Shown one piece after another: positions 4,710-14,422 of a stretch of 15,156 bases of DNA. The number at the start of each line of letters is the position of its first letter. Within the stretch, counting starts at the first letter, position 1. Source of the DNA: Patescibacteria group bacterium (GTDB lineage Bacteria; Patescibacteriota; Patescibacteriia; JAGPKW01). Below the pieces are notes generated by a model. That model made no database searches and was not told the DNA's origin. It worked only from the letters and a program-made list of their open reading frames with translations. A program made the position numbers and the translations under genes. Where the stretch lies: contig JAGPKW010000007.1 of assembly GCA_018053685.1 (NCBI GenBank), positions 1 through 15,156 on the forward strand, written 5' to 3'.

Positions 4710-6922
4710 TGTATAAATCAATACCATTATATGATAGTGATAAGGATGAGTGGTCCAGAAAAGAGTTTCAGAATAATGCAGAATATTTAAATTGGTTATG
4801 GTCATTATTTAAAGAACCCGGAGATTATAATTTTGATAAGACATCATTTAAGTTTAATGAACAAGCAAGGCATTTTACTGAACATGGTGTTTTTTGTTTT
4901 CATATAGAAGGTAGTATAGATTATATTAAATATTGGGATACAGAAAAAGATAAATGTATCAATGGCGTTGTTTTTAAGAGTGGGGATACAGAATGGTATA
5001 TAGTAAGAGAGTTTTATTTGCTATTAAATTTCTTACCTATAAAAAACAAAGAAAAGAAGAATAGGATAACCTTTATAGATTTCAGAGATGTTCAGTATCA
5101 TATGGGGTTATATGAAGAGATTGCTGAACATTCAAATAAGAATTGTGCTATCATCAAAAAAAGGCAGATGTTATCTTCTTATTATCATGCAGCAAAACTT
5201 ATATGTGGGTTTTATTTTGATGAGGGTTCAATAAATAAGTTAGCAGCTTCTAAGAATGAATATGTTGATGGTACATGGGGATATATGTATGAATATGCAA
5301 ACTTTTTGAATGCACATACAGCATGGTATAGACCAAGAAATCCAGACAAGAATGAAGGTACATCAAAACATTGGATACAAAAGATAAAGATTAGGAAGGA
5401 TGGTAAGGACCAGGAGATAGGGTTAAAATCAAGCATGATAGGATTGAGGTTAGAAGAAGATGCTACAAGAGGAGTTGGTGGTCCTTGTAGTAAATTCTTT
5501 TATGATGAAGGTGGTGTAACATTAAATTTAGGTAAAACATTAGAGTTTTTATTACCATCAATAAAGTCAGGACTTATATATACAGGGATGTTTATAGTTT
5601 CTGGTAGTGTTGGGGATTTGAAAGAGGCAGTTGCATTAGAAGAATTGATAAGGAGACCAGATTCTAAAGATGTATTAGCAGTTCCATGTAGATACTATGA
5701 TAAGGAGGGTAGCATTGTTAATTGTGGTTTATTTATCCCAGAACAATGGGGGATGCCACCATATATTGATGAATATGGAAATTCATTAGTTGAAGAAGCA
5801 TTAGAAGCTATATATAAAGAAAGAGAGATATGGAAAAAGACTATAACAAGTCCTAATGAGTTACAGATAAGAATATCTCAACATCCTATAAATTTAGAAG
5901 AAGCATTAGCAAGTAGAGAAGATAGTCCTTTTCCATTAGGACTGATAGCTAAACAAATAGATAGGATAAAGAATAATGATTATTTTTTAGAATATGTAGA
6001 TTTGAAAAGAGATGGCAATGGGAATATTGTAATAAAGAGTTCAAAAAAGAGACCTATAGATGAGTTTCCTGTGAGAATGAATAGTGAAAACAAAGAAGGA
6101 GTTATAGTAATGCATGAAAGACCAAATTCAGAAAAGCCAAAATTTGGAACATATTTTGCATCATTGGACCCTGTTGCTAAAGGAAGTACATCAGAGACAA
6201 CATCATTAGCATCTTTATATATTTACAAAAATGCTACAGAAGTTACAAAGATAAAAGAAGATGGTAGTAAAGAAGTTTATATAGAACAAGGGAAATTAGT
6301 ATGTTGGTGGGCAGGAAGGTTTAATGACTTGAAGGATACACATGAAAGGATAGAGATGATGTTAGAGCTATACAATGCATGGTGTGTTATAGAGCGTAAT
6401 GTTTCTTTATTTATTCAGTATATGCAGATGAGGAATAAGCAAAGATTTTTAGCTACTAAAGATCAGATGTTATTTGTTAAAGATGTAAATACAACAAAAA
6501 GGGCACAATCACAAGAATATGGGTGGGCTAATTATGGTAATATTTTTAAAAATCAGATATTGCAATATGGTATTAATTTTGTGTCAGAACCTATATATCA
6601 AGAATTTGAGGATGATGGTAGTGTAAAAAATGTTACTTATGGAATAGAGAGGATACCAGATATCATGTTATTAAAAGAGATGCAGGCATATAGGACAACA
6701 GGTGGCAACTATGATAGGTTAGTATCATTTTGTGCTTTAGCAGCATTTGTTGAGGTACAGACAGCAAATAAAGGATATAATAAAGAAAGAGTTTCTGAAA
6801 CAAAAAATTTGGATAATAAAGAAAAAAATAGTAATTTTAAAGTAAGCCCTTTTAGACATTTAGGTCAATCAGGTCAGATGAATAAAAGAGGAAAAAGAAG
6901 TGCTTTTAAAATAATAAGATAA
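4709..6922 (+). CDS. terL: Terminase large subunit (packaging ATPase and nuclease)
   Basis: A 737-aa TerL, the motor that pumps DNA into the prohead and cuts it. ATPase half: the Walker A region should be IIKKRQMLSSYY (148-159), but the Gly and Lys of GxxGxGK[ST] are not present as such. Walker B plus catalytic Glu is KFFYDEGG (262-269; D266, E267), and the coupling motif is VSGS (297-300). RNase H-like nuclease half: FASLDPVAKG (motif I, D487), CVIERN (motif II, E562, N564) and GNYDRLVSFCALA (motif III, D669). The overall length is normal for crAss-like TerL. The C-terminal 50 residues are basic and Lys/Asn-rich, possibly the portal-binding tail. The start overlaps the previous stop by 1 nt and its own stop overlaps the portal start by 1 nt, so translation is probably coupled. 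Confidence 0.95.
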   Translation: MYKSIPLYDSDKDEWSRKEFQNNAEYLNWLWSLFKEPGDYNFDKTSFKFNEQARHFTEHGVFCFHIEGSIDYIKYWDTEKDKCINGVVFKSGDTEWYIVREFYLLLNFLPIKNKEKKNRITFIDFRDVQYHMGLYEEIAEHSNKNCAIIKKRQMLSSYYHAAKLICGFYFDEGSINKLAASKNEYVDGTWGYMYEYANFLNAHTAWYRPRNPDKNEGTSKHWIQKIKIRKDGKDQEIGLKSSMIGLRLEEDATRGVGGPCSKFFYDEGGVTLNLGKTLEFLLPSIKSGLIYTGMFIVSGSVGDLKEAVALEELIRRPDSKDVLAVPCRYYDKEGSIVNCGLFIPEQWGMPPYIDEYGNSLVEEALEAIYKEREIWKKTITSPNELQIRISQHPINLEEALASREDSPFPLGLIAKQIDRIKNNDYFLEYVDLKRDGNGNIVIKSSKKRPIDEFPVRMNSENKEGVIVMHERPNSEKPKFGTYFASLDPVAKGSTSETTSLASLYIYKNATEVTKIKEDGSKEVYIEQGKLVCWWAGRFNDLKDTHERIEMMLELYNAWCVIERNVSLFIQYMQMRNKQRFLATKDQMLFVKDVNTTKRAQSQEYGWANYGNIFKNQILQYGINFVSEPIYQEFEDDGSVKNVTYGIERIPDIMLLKEMQAYRTTGGNYDRLVSFCALAAFVEVQTANKGYNKERVSETKNLDNKEKNSNFKVSPFRHLGQSGQMNKRGKRSAFKIIR

Positions 6923-9672
6923 TGGAAGTATATAATGCTTTACAAATAAAAAAAGGTGCTAAAGTAGAAGGTAATACTTATACTATAAGACAACCATTGC
7001 AGTTTGTTTTAGATCAAAATAAGACAGATGATTGGAAGAGACAAAACATGGATTGGTTAGAGAAGATTGGTCTTGAGCAAATTAATGCTAAATATAAAAG
7101 ATTGTTAAAGAATTATAGATTAGCAAATGATATTATTGATAAAAGAGATTATATTGCTGATGATGATAATGAATCTTTAGAGTTAATAAACATACTTACT
7201 GATGATGATTCAGAAGTTTATGATTTAAAATTTTATCCTTTAATCTCCAATGTTTTAAAAGTAATGATTGGAGAATTTAGTAAAAGGTCTGATAAGATAT
7301 TATATAGAGCTATAGATGATTATACTTTTAATGAAATGCTTGAAGAAAAGAGAAAAGCAATAGAAGAAGTATTAATGCAGTATGGTTCATATAAGATGCA
7401 ACAACAGATTCAGGAATTGGGATTAGATTTAGAAGATGAAGAACAGGCACAGCAAGCACAGCAAATGATGGAAGCTGATGTTATTAAGAAATTGCCTGAA
7501 ATAGAAACATTTTTTAAAAAAGATTATAGAAGCATAGGAGAGCAATGGGCTATGCATCAACATAATGTTGATTATGAAAGATTTAGAATAAAAGAAAAGG
7601 AGATAACAGCATTTGGAGATGTCCTTATTACAGATTCTGAATTTTGGCATATGTTTATGGGAGAAGATGATTATGATATAGAATTGTGGAATCCTGTATT
7701 AACATTTTATAAAAAATCTCCTGAAACAAAATATATATCTAATGGTTCATTAGTTGGGAAAATTGATGTTATGTCTGCATCTGATATTATTGATAAATAT
7801 GGATATAAGATGACAAGGGAACAGTTAGAATCATTTGAGGCTTTTAATCCAAATGGAGATGTGGGATATGTATTAAATGGTTTAAGTAATGATGGTTCTT
7901 ATTATAATCCTTCATTATCATATTCAGAGAATATAGAAGGTCCTTCATTAGGAATGAGACAATATCAATCATTTCAAAATATGTTTGGATCTTTAGATGT
8001 TATAGATGAAGTTTTAAACACAGATACAGATACATTTGCATCAAGTATAGAGAATAGCTTTAGAGTAACAACAGCATATTGGAAGAGCAAAAAACTTATT
8101 GGTCATGTATCAAAGATTGATGAAACAGGTATTGCTAGAGATTTTATTGTTGATGAAACTTATAAAGTAACAGATAAGCCAATCTATGATAATAGTGTAA
8201 GAAAAGATAAGAGTAAGAGAAATCTTATATATGGAGAACATATAGATTGGATTTGGATAAACCAAGTTTATGGTGGTGTTAAAATAAATACACATAATGC
8301 TACTGTTGTTGATAATAATAGTTATGATTTTAAACCTATATATTTAGATGTAGGTCCATTAAAATATCAATTTAAAGGGGACAATAATTTATATGGTTGC
8401 AAATTACCTGTTGAAGGATGTATATTTTCAGAAAGGAATACAGAAAGTAGAGCTTTTGTAGATAAGATGAAACCTCATCAAATAGGATATAACCTTGTTA
8501 ATAATCAAATATCAGATATATTGATAGATGAATTAGGAACAGTTATAATGTTTGATCAAAATATATTGCCTCAACATTCTATGGATGAAGATTGGGGTAG
8601 GAATAATTTAGCAAAGGCATATGTTGCTATGAAGGATTTTCAGATGTTACCTGTTGATAGTACTTTATCAAATACAGAAAGCACAGTAGCATTTCAACAT
8701 GCACAGGTATTGAATTTAGAAGAAACAAGCAGATTGATGTCAAGAATTAATTTAGCTAATTATTTCAAGCAACAATGCTTTGAGAGTGTTGGTATGTCTC
8801 CACAAAGGATGGCAAATATATTAGCACAAGAGACAGCTACAGGAATAGAGCAAGCTATTAGCATGTCTCATGCACAAACAGAGATATATTTTATTCAACA
8901 TTCAGAACACTTGATGCCAAGAGTACATGAGATGAGAACTAATTTGGCACAGTATTATCATTCTACAAAACCATCAGTGAGATTGCAATATATGACCTCT
9001 ATGGAAGAGAGAGTAAATTTTGCTATCAATGGTAGAGATTTATTGTTAAGAGATTTTAATGTGTATATAACTACTAAGGTTGATCAAAGAATGATATTAG
9101 AACAAATTAAGAGTTTGGCATTAAATAATAATACTACAGGAGCTACTATATATGATTTAGGCAATATTATAAAAACAGAATCTTTAGGAGAGTTGGATAC
9201 CATATTAAAGAAGATTGAAGAAAAGGCAGAAGAACAAATTGCAGAACAACAAAAGATGACACAGCAATTAGAAGAGATGAGAAGAGAAGAAGAACAGCAA
9301 AAATTTATGTTTGAAAAACAATTCGAAGCAAATGAAAATGAAAAAGATAGAGCAAGTAGGGAAAGAATTGCTGCAATAAGAGCAGCAGGTTATAGTGCAG
9401 CAGTAGATATTAATGAGAATGAAAGAAGTGATTATTTAGATGCATTAGATTATTTAGATAAAAGAGAAGAAAGAGAAGCAAGAAAAGAAGCAGAAAGAAG
9501 AAAAGATGAGCAAAATATGAATATAGAGCATAGAAAATTAAGTGTTAAAGAAAAAGAGATTAGGTCAAAAGAAAATATAGCAGAAAAAGAATTACAAGTG
9601 GCAAAAGCTAATAAAAACTATATGGATTTGCCTAAAAAAGACAGGAATAAAGTGATAGAAAAAAAGAAATAG
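6922..9672 (+). CDS. Portal protein
   Basis: A 916-aa protein immediately after TerL, with the size and composition of crAss-like portals. The body (about 90-740) is mixed alpha/beta with portal-type stretches such as TTAYWKSKKLIGHVSKID (mid-protein) and a long helical region ETATGIEQAISMSHAQTEIY. From about residue 765 to the end it is a highly charged coiled-coil (EEQIAEQQKMTQQLEEMRRE onward) rich in Glu, Lys, Arg and Gln. It should form the dodecameric ring at one capsid vertex through which DNA passes and to which TerL and the neck bind. ATG 6922 shares one base with the TerL stop; translation ends in TAG. The Q/E-rich insertion near 150-190 also looks helical. I identify it from order and composition, since portals have weak sequence motifs. 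Confidence 0.85.
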   Translation: MEVYNALQIKKGAKVEGNTYTIRQPLQFVLDQNKTDDWKRQNMDWLEKIGLEQINAKYKRLLKNYRLANDIIDKRDYIADDDNESLELINILTDDDSEVYDLKFYPLISNVLKVMIGEFSKRSDKILYRAIDDYTFNEMLEEKRKAIEEVLMQYGSYKMQQQIQELGLDLEDEEQAQQAQQMMEADVIKKLPEIETFFKKDYRSIGEQWAMHQHNVDYERFRIKEKEITAFGDVLITDSEFWHMFMGEDDYDIELWNPVLTFYKKSPETKYISNGSLVGKIDVMSASDIIDKYGYKMTREQLESFEAFNPNGDVGYVLNGLSNDGSYYNPSLSYSENIEGPSLGMRQYQSFQNMFGSLDVIDEVLNTDTDTFASSIENSFRVTTAYWKSKKLIGHVSKIDETGIARDFIVDETYKVTDKPIYDNSVRKDKSKRNLIYGEHIDWIWINQVYGGVKINTHNATVVDNNSYDFKPIYLDVGPLKYQFKGDNNLYGCKLPVEGCIFSERNTESRAFVDKMKPHQIGYNLVNNQISDILIDELGTVIMFDQNILPQHSMDEDWGRNNLAKAYVAMKDFQMLPVDSTLSNTESTVAFQHAQVLNLEETSRLMSRINLANYFKQQCFESVGMSPQRMANILAQETATGIEQAISMSHAQTEIYFIQHSEHLMPRVHEMRTNLAQYYHSTKPSVRLQYMTSMEERVNFAINGRDLLLRDFNVYITTKVDQRMILEQIKSLALNNNTTGATIYDLGNIIKTESLGELDTILKKIEEKAEEQIAEQQKMTQQLEEMRREEEQQKFMFEKQFEANENEKDRASRERIAAIRAAGYSAAVDINENERSDYLDALDYLDKREEREARKEAERRKDEQNMNIEHRKLSVKEKEIRSKENIAEKELQVAKANKNYMDLPKKDRNKVIEKKK

Positions 9673-9778
9673 CTATATATTGTCTATTTTTATTTTGCAA
9701 CATTATGATAAATTTTTTTATTTAAATAATTTGATTTATCTTTAGAATGAAATAGTAACTAAAAAAACATTTAAAATT
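9673..9778 (+). promoter_or_regulatory. AT-rich gap with weak promoter-like and hairpin signals
   Basis: TATCTTTA at 9737-9744 is one base from the Bacteroidota -7 box, but no TTTG stands at the right distance (the nearest at 9694 is 39 nt away). GATAAAT (9707-9713) can pair with ATTTATC (9734-9740) over a 20-nt AT-rich loop. A weak internal promoter or mRNA processing site is possible. Confidence 0.2.
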
Positions 9779-10954
9779 ATGAATGAAGAAACTAAAATGG
9801 AAAGTATAGACCTTAGTGAGTTTGATTTTTTACCTGGTACAGGAGCAGAAGATGTTATTACACCAACAGTATTAACTAATCCTAAACAAGTTGATATTAA
9901 GATTGATGAAAATGCAGATGATGATGATGATGAAGGAGAAGAAGGTAAAGAAAAAAATAAAGAGGTAAATTTAGATGATGTTATTCCATCTTTATCTCCA
10001 GATGATGATAATGAAGGAAAAGATGGTAGTCATAAAGTCTATAATAATGCTGATGTATTTAAGAAATTAATAGAGAAAAAATTGATTATTCCATTTGAAG
10101 ACGATAAGCCGTTAGAGGAATATACAGAAAAAGATTTTATCGAATTAATGGAAACTAACATTGAAGAAAGGAGTAAAGATATTGAGGCTAAAGTTCAGGA
10201 AGAATTTTTCTCATCCTTACCAAGAGAGTTGCAAATGGCTACAAAATATGTTGTAGATGGTGGTACAGATTTACAAGGTTTATTTAGAGCATTATTGCAA
10301 TCTAATCAAGTTCAGCAATTAGATGCTAATGAACCATCACATCAAGAGCATATAGCAAGAGCATATTTATATGCAACAAATTTTGGAACATCAGAAATTA
10401 TTGAGGACCAAATAAGAGAATGGTATGAAAATGGAACTTTAGAAAAAAGAGCAAAACAATTTAAGCCTGTTATTGATAAGATGCAGGAAGAAGTTGTAAA
10501 TAAACAGTTGCAAGAACAAGAGAAATTTAAGCAACAACAAATAGAAAAAAGAAAAGCATTTATTGATAATATAGCAAATGTATTAAAAGTAGGAGAATTG
10601 AATGGTATAAAGATTGATAAAAAAAGACAAGAGATGTTATTCAATGAAATGACAACTACTAAATACCAAGCTAGGAATGGTTTCCCCACAAATTTATTTG
10701 GTAAGTTATTAGATGATTATCAATGGGGGGATAAACCAAGATATGATTTAATAGCAGAAGCATTATGGTTGTTAGCAGAACCAGAAGAATATAAAAAAGC
10801 TATTAGAGAAAGTGGTAAAAAAGAAGCAGCAGAAGAGGCTGTTAGAAAATTGAAGATGGCACAAGAAAGTGGAGAATCCAATTCTTCAATGCCAGAAGAT
10901 AAGTCTGAAAGAAGAACAGTAAAAAGAAAACAAAGAAATATATTTGAGAGATAA
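9779..10954 (+). CDS. Putative capsid scaffolding/assembly protein
   Basis: A 391-aa protein between portal and major capsid protein, the usual place of a scaffold. Residues 1-85 are very acidic and probably disordered (a run of Asp near 44-49, then EGEEGKE). The middle is helical and Gln/Glu/Lys-rich (VVNKQLQEQEKFKQQQIEKR, about 240-260). The end is basic (RRTVKRKQRNIFER). Acidic, helical and disordered with a basic tail is the layout of known scaffolds such as P22 gp8, whose basic C-terminus binds the coat protein. No protease or enzyme motif is seen. A 106-nt AT-rich gap precedes it, the largest in the operon up to this point. It could alternatively be a structural virion protein. Function is inferred from position and composition. 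Confidence 0.6.
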   Translation: MNEETKMESIDLSEFDFLPGTGAEDVITPTVLTNPKQVDIKIDENADDDDDEGEEGKEKNKEVNLDDVIPSLSPDDDNEGKDGSHKVYNNADVFKKLIEKKLIIPFEDDKPLEEYTEKDFIELMETNIEERSKDIEAKVQEEFFSSLPRELQMATKYVVDGGTDLQGLFRALLQSNQVQQLDANEPSHQEHIARAYLYATNFGTSEIIEDQIREWYENGTLEKRAKQFKPVIDKMQEEVVNKQLQEQEKFKQQQIEKRKAFIDNIANVLKVGELNGIKIDKKRQEMLFNEMTTTKYQARNGFPTNLFGKLLDDYQWGDKPRYDLIAEALWLLAEPEEYKKAIRESGKKEAAEEAVRKLKMAQESGESNSSMPEDKSERRTVKRKQRNIFER

Positions 10955-10987
10955 ATTAAATTAGTATAAACATAAATTTAGATTAAA

Positions 10988-12607
10988 ATGGCAACACCAG
11001 TATTTAACAATGGCATTTATTTAAGAGAAACATCTGTGAAGGTTACTCCTCATCTTGATAGTTATCACTTAAATAATATGCTTAAACAAGCAACTCCACA
11101 TGATTTGGGGGTAGTAGATTTGTGGGCAATGGCTCAAAAAGTAGAAATGCCCTTGTATCAATTTTCAAACTTCGGTGGTAAGAACATCATTGAAGTAGAT
11201 CATCCTGATGGTAAATATACATGGAAACATCCTATTGTATCAGATTTACCATACATTGTTGAAGATGTAGAACCTCTAACTACTAATTTAGGAGAAGGCG
11301 GTGCAACATTTAAAATTAAACTTAACAAAAGAGCTTTTGGACATGGAGACTTCATTACTTATGATAAGTATAATGGTCTTGAAATGTATATCACAGCAGA
11401 AGATATTCTTCCTTCTACTGATGGTTTTATTTATACTGTTCAGCTTCCAAAAGGGCAATTCTTAGATAAACAGTTTTTGAAACCAGGAACTAAAATAGAA
11501 AGAGTTGGTTCTGCAAGAGGAGAATATGGAGAAAGATTTTCTGACATTGGAGATGTTGAAACAGGATACAGAGAGTTCTATAACTATGTTGGAACAGCAG
11601 AAGCACATGCACACTACAGCATTTCAAGTAGAGCAGACCTTATCTTAAAGAAAGGGATGACTACAGATGGTAATCTTATTATCAATGAAATTTGGAGAAA
11701 TTTTGATAACAATCTAGATCCATCAATAACTAGTTTAGAAGATTTGGTACAAAAGAAAGGAAAATCTTATGTTAAAAAAGCACTAAATAATGGAACATTA
11801 ACAAGAAGTTTTGTAACTAAGTTAGAAAATGCTTCTATTGTTAAAATTAGTAAAGATATTGAGAGATATTTGATGTGGGGTAAAGGTGGAATTGTTGAGC
11901 AAGATGGACCAGATAAAATAAGAATGACAGCAGGTTTGTGGCAACAATTAAATAACTCATTCAAAAAGATCTTCTCTAAACATTCATTCTCATTAGATAT
12001 GTTCCAAACAGAACTTAATAATTTCTATCAAGGAAAAGTTGAGTTTGATGGTCCAGATCCAAAAAGAACTATTATTGTTCAAACAGGAATGGCAGGAATG
12101 AGACTTGTTAATGAGGCAATTAAAAAAGAAGCTCTTGGTACAGGCTTATCAGTAAATCTTGATAAGAGTGGTTTAAATGGTATAAGTGGTACTAATGCAA
12201 TGGACTTGCATTATGGTTTTTCATTCACAAGCTATACTATTCCATTCTTAGCAAATGTTAAGTTTGTGTTAAATCCATCTTTTGATAATGTACATACTAA
12301 CGACATTGAAAATCCAATAATTGATGGTTATCCATTGTCAAGTTATACCTTTATGGTATTTGACATAACAGATGGCAAGAATGATAACATCTATTTATTA
12401 AAGAGAAAAACTGATATGGGATTAAGACTATGGTATCAAAATGGTACTATGGATTACTTAGGTAGATCTAGTGGTTTCCAATCAAGTGGAAACTTCAATG
12501 GATACAGAGTATTTATGTCTCAAATGTATCCAGCAATATGGGTTAAAGATCCAACTAAAGTGTTAAAATTTGTTATGAGAAATCCTATTACAGGTGGTAG
12601 TTTATAA
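10988..12607 (+). CDS. Major capsid protein (HK97 fold, crAss-like)
   Basis: A 539-aa protein, third after TerL, with the length and style of crAss-like major capsid proteins: a short N-arm (MATPVFNNGIYLRETSVK), an early helix-rich region (YHLNNMLKQATPHDLGVVDLWAMAQKVEMP), then alternating beta and loop sequence rich in Gly, Asn and Tyr. It should self-assemble into the icosahedral shell. There is no obvious N-terminal delta domain or cleavage site, in keeping with a separate scaffold. It uses more C-ending codons than its neighbours, consistent with very high expression. It ends at TAA 12605-12607 and is followed within 20 nt by a strong intrinsic terminator. A possible -7 box (TATATTTG 10939-10946) lies 42 nt upstream but lacks a TTTG partner. 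The call rests on gene order, length and overall resemblance. Confidence 0.85.
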   Translation: MATPVFNNGIYLRETSVKVTPHLDSYHLNNMLKQATPHDLGVVDLWAMAQKVEMPLYQFSNFGGKNIIEVDHPDGKYTWKHPIVSDLPYIVEDVEPLTTNLGEGGATFKIKLNKRAFGHGDFITYDKYNGLEMYITAEDILPSTDGFIYTVQLPKGQFLDKQFLKPGTKIERVGSARGEYGERFSDIGDVETGYREFYNYVGTAEAHAHYSISSRADLILKKGMTTDGNLIINEIWRNFDNNLDPSITSLEDLVQKKGKSYVKKALNNGTLTRSFVTKLENASIVKISKDIERYLMWGKGGIVEQDGPDKIRMTAGLWQQLNNSFKKIFSKHSFSLDMFQTELNNFYQGKVEFDGPDPKRTIIVQTGMAGMRLVNEAIKKEALGTGLSVNLDKSGLNGISGTNAMDLHYGFSFTSYTIPFLANVKFVLNPSFDNVHTNDIENPIIDGYPLSSYTFMVFDITDGKNDNIYLLKRKTDMGLRLWYQNGTMDYLGRSSGFQSSGNFNGYRVFMSQMYPAIWVKDPTKVLKFVMRNPITGGSL

Positions 12608-12626
12608 AATGTAAAATGTATATGTA

Positions 12627-12657
12627 TAGAAGGGTTGAAATATACCCTTCTATTTTT
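12627..12657 (+). terminator. Intrinsic terminator after the major capsid gene
   Basis: TAGAAGGGT (12627-12635) pairs perfectly with ACCCTTCTA (12644-12652) over an 8-nt loop, extendable by A12626-T12653, and T5 follows. It lies 19 nt past the capsid stop. No promoter is visible between it and the next gene at 12687, so it probably lowers rather than abolishes downstream transcription, giving more capsid mRNA than neck/tail mRNA. Confidence 0.9.
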
Positions 12658-12686
12658 AATAATAAATTTAAAAGAAGAAAAATAAA

Positions 12687-13715
12687 ATGGAAACTAAAAT
12701 TGAAAAAATTGAACAAAGCAATTCATTAAAAATGAATAGTTTAATATCTATTAAACCTTATTCAGATCCTAATATAGCAAATATGGGATTAGAAAATTAT
12801 GGTTTAGCATTATTTGAAGGGACATCACAAGAAGAAAGCATAATGTATTTAGATCCAACAGGTAATGGCAAAAAGAGATATATAACAGGATTAAATGAAT
12901 TTGCTCCAGAAGTACAAGCATTACCTATAGATGAAAAGGAGGCTAAAATTAAAGACATTAGAGAATGTGTTGCTAAAATTGAAAGATATTTTGGTAATAA
13001 CATAGATCCTAAAGATAAGAACTTTTGGGATAAAGTAGAAACAGCAAGAGTTAATAATTATGATTTTTGGGAATCTATAACAATAAAATTGAGTAATTCT
13101 CCTATATATTTAGATCCTGTAAATGATATTTATGATTTAATAAAACTAAAAGCTATAGAAGCTGGTGGATTCTCATTGATAGCAACATCATTAGAAGATG
13201 TTATAAGAAAATCATCTAAAGGGGTAAAGTTTTATTTAGATAAATTAGAAGATTCTGTAACAACTAAAACTGAATTGAAGAAAGTAAGAAATAAAGCATT
13301 AGCAGAGTTGAATAAACTATATGAAACTAATATAGATAAATTATTCTTAGTATGTAAAGTTATAGATGCCAATTCAGCACAGTATAAAAAGAACACACCT
13401 AATGATGTATATTATGATAATATGGATAATTACATCAATGGTTATGGTGTAGAAACTAACAAGAGAAAAGCTGCAAAAGAATTTTTAGATGTTGTAAATT
13501 TAGATTTTGAAACATTAAAATTAAGAGCTATAGTAAAAGATGCTACATATTATAATTTGATTGGATTGAAAGGAGATGGTAATATCTATCATTTAAGATC
13601 AAATACTATGTTAGGTAAAAATCCATCAGAAGTTGTTGAATATTTAAAAAATCCATTGAATGAAGATATAATGCATCAAATAATGAATTATGTTGAAAAA
13701 CTTTGGATAGAATAA
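12687..13715 (+). CDS. Unknown protein downstream of the capsid gene, probable structural module member
   Basis: A 342-aa soluble protein that I do not recognise. It begins at ATG 12687 after an A-rich leader (AAAAGAAGAAAAATAAA). The N-terminal 70 residues are beta/loop-like (LISIKPYSDP, then MYLDPTGNGKKRYITGLNEF); the rest is mainly helical (LEDVIRKSSKGVKFYLDKLE; ELKKVRNKALAELNKLYETN). No signal peptide, membrane segment or enzyme motif is seen. It sits between capsid protein and head-tail adaptor and its stop abuts the next start (ATG 13716), so it is likely made with the virion set. Auxiliary capsid protein, neck component or assembly factor are all possible. Confidence 0.75.
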   Translation: METKIEKIEQSNSLKMNSLISIKPYSDPNIANMGLENYGLALFEGTSQEESIMYLDPTGNGKKRYITGLNEFAPEVQALPIDEKEAKIKDIRECVAKIERYFGNNIDPKDKNFWDKVETARVNNYDFWESITIKLSNSPIYLDPVNDIYDLIKLKAIEAGGFSLIATSLEDVIRKSSKGVKFYLDKLEDSVTTKTELKKVRNKALAELNKLYETNIDKLFLVCKVIDANSAQYKKNTPNDVYYDNMDNYINGYGVETNKRKAAKEFLDVVNLDFETLKLRAIVKDATYYNLIGLKGDGNIYHLRSNTMLGKNPSEVVEYLKNPLNEDIMHQIMNYVEKLWIE

Positions 13716-14420
13716 ATGAGCAACAAAGAAATTATAGTAAGAATTAAAGAATATCTAAATAAGTTAGATAGTGCTGATTATGATAATATTGAATGTTGGC
13801 AAATAATGTCAGCATTCAATAAAGCACAGCTTGATTTTGTAAGGAAGCAACTCTCTGGTTATAATCTAAGAAGACAAGGAGATGAAGCATCAAAAATAAA
13901 TATTGATGATTTAGAGATACTACTTACAACAGTAGATATTGATATGGAAAAGAAAGATAGATATTATGAATCTATAGATACTCTGCCAGAAGATTATAAT
14001 CAGTTTAAAAGAGTTAAAGCTAATTCTTTAATGGAGTGTTGTCCTAAAAGACCTTTAAAAATTCATTTAGAACAAGTTGCTGATGTTGAAGATATACTTG
14101 TTGATGAATTTAAAAAACCAAGTATTGAATGGGGAGAAACATTTTGTACTTTACAAGGTAATAAAATAAGAATATATACCAATAATGAATTTGAGATTCA
14201 AGAAGTAAAATTGGTATATTATAGAAATCCTAAAAGAGTTAAGCATATAGAATGTTTTGATTTATCATTAGGAGGAACACCTACTATAGAACAAGAATGT
14301 GAATTTAAAGATGATATTATAGAGATATTATTGCATGATACAGCATCTATATTATCTGGTAATATAGAATCTTTAAATCAATATAATATCCAAAAGACTA
14401 ATGTTAATGAAAGAATGTAG
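13716..14420 (+). CDS. Head-tail adaptor / neck ring protein (crAss-like)
   Basis: A 234-aa protein. The N-terminal helical part, NKEIIVRIKEYLNKLDSADY followed by WQIMSAFNKAQLDFVRKQLSG (about 28-48), is followed by a loop/beta region with LPEDYNQFKRVKA and EWGETFCTLQGNKIRIYTNN (about 140-160). A C-terminal helix follows (CEFKDDIIEILLHDTASILSGNIESLNQY). This layout of helices, a beta domain with LPxDY, and a final helix with an ILSG-type motif is typical of podovirus head-tail adaptors that stack under the portal (gp4/gp8-like), and resembles the conserved crAss-like ring protein. It would form a dodecameric ring joining portal and tail. It follows the preceding gene without a gap and ends in TAG 2 nt before the next start. 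Family call from memory. Confidence 0.65.
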   Translation: MSNKEIIVRIKEYLNKLDSADYDNIECWQIMSAFNKAQLDFVRKQLSGYNLRRQGDEASKINIDDLEILLTTVDIDMEKKDRYYESIDTLPEDYNQFKRVKANSLMECCPKRPLKIHLEQVADVEDILVDEFKKPSIEWGETFCTLQGNKIRIYTNNEFEIQEVKLVYYRNPKRVKHIECFDLSLGGTPTIEQECEFKDDIIEILLHDTASILSGNIESLNQYNIQKTNVNERM

Positions 14421-14422
14421 TT

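Noticed and set aside
10342..10689. Minus-strand ORFs opposite the structural genes, the longest being 115 codons
   Set aside because: They lie entirely within well-supported plus-strand genes, encode Phe/Leu/Ile/Ser-rich shadow sequences and lack start context.
10939..10946. TATATTTG before the capsid gene (also at 1039-1046 and near 4290)
   Set aside because: No TTTG about 20 nt upstream; such 8-mers are expected by chance in AT-rich DNA. Kept only as a remark.
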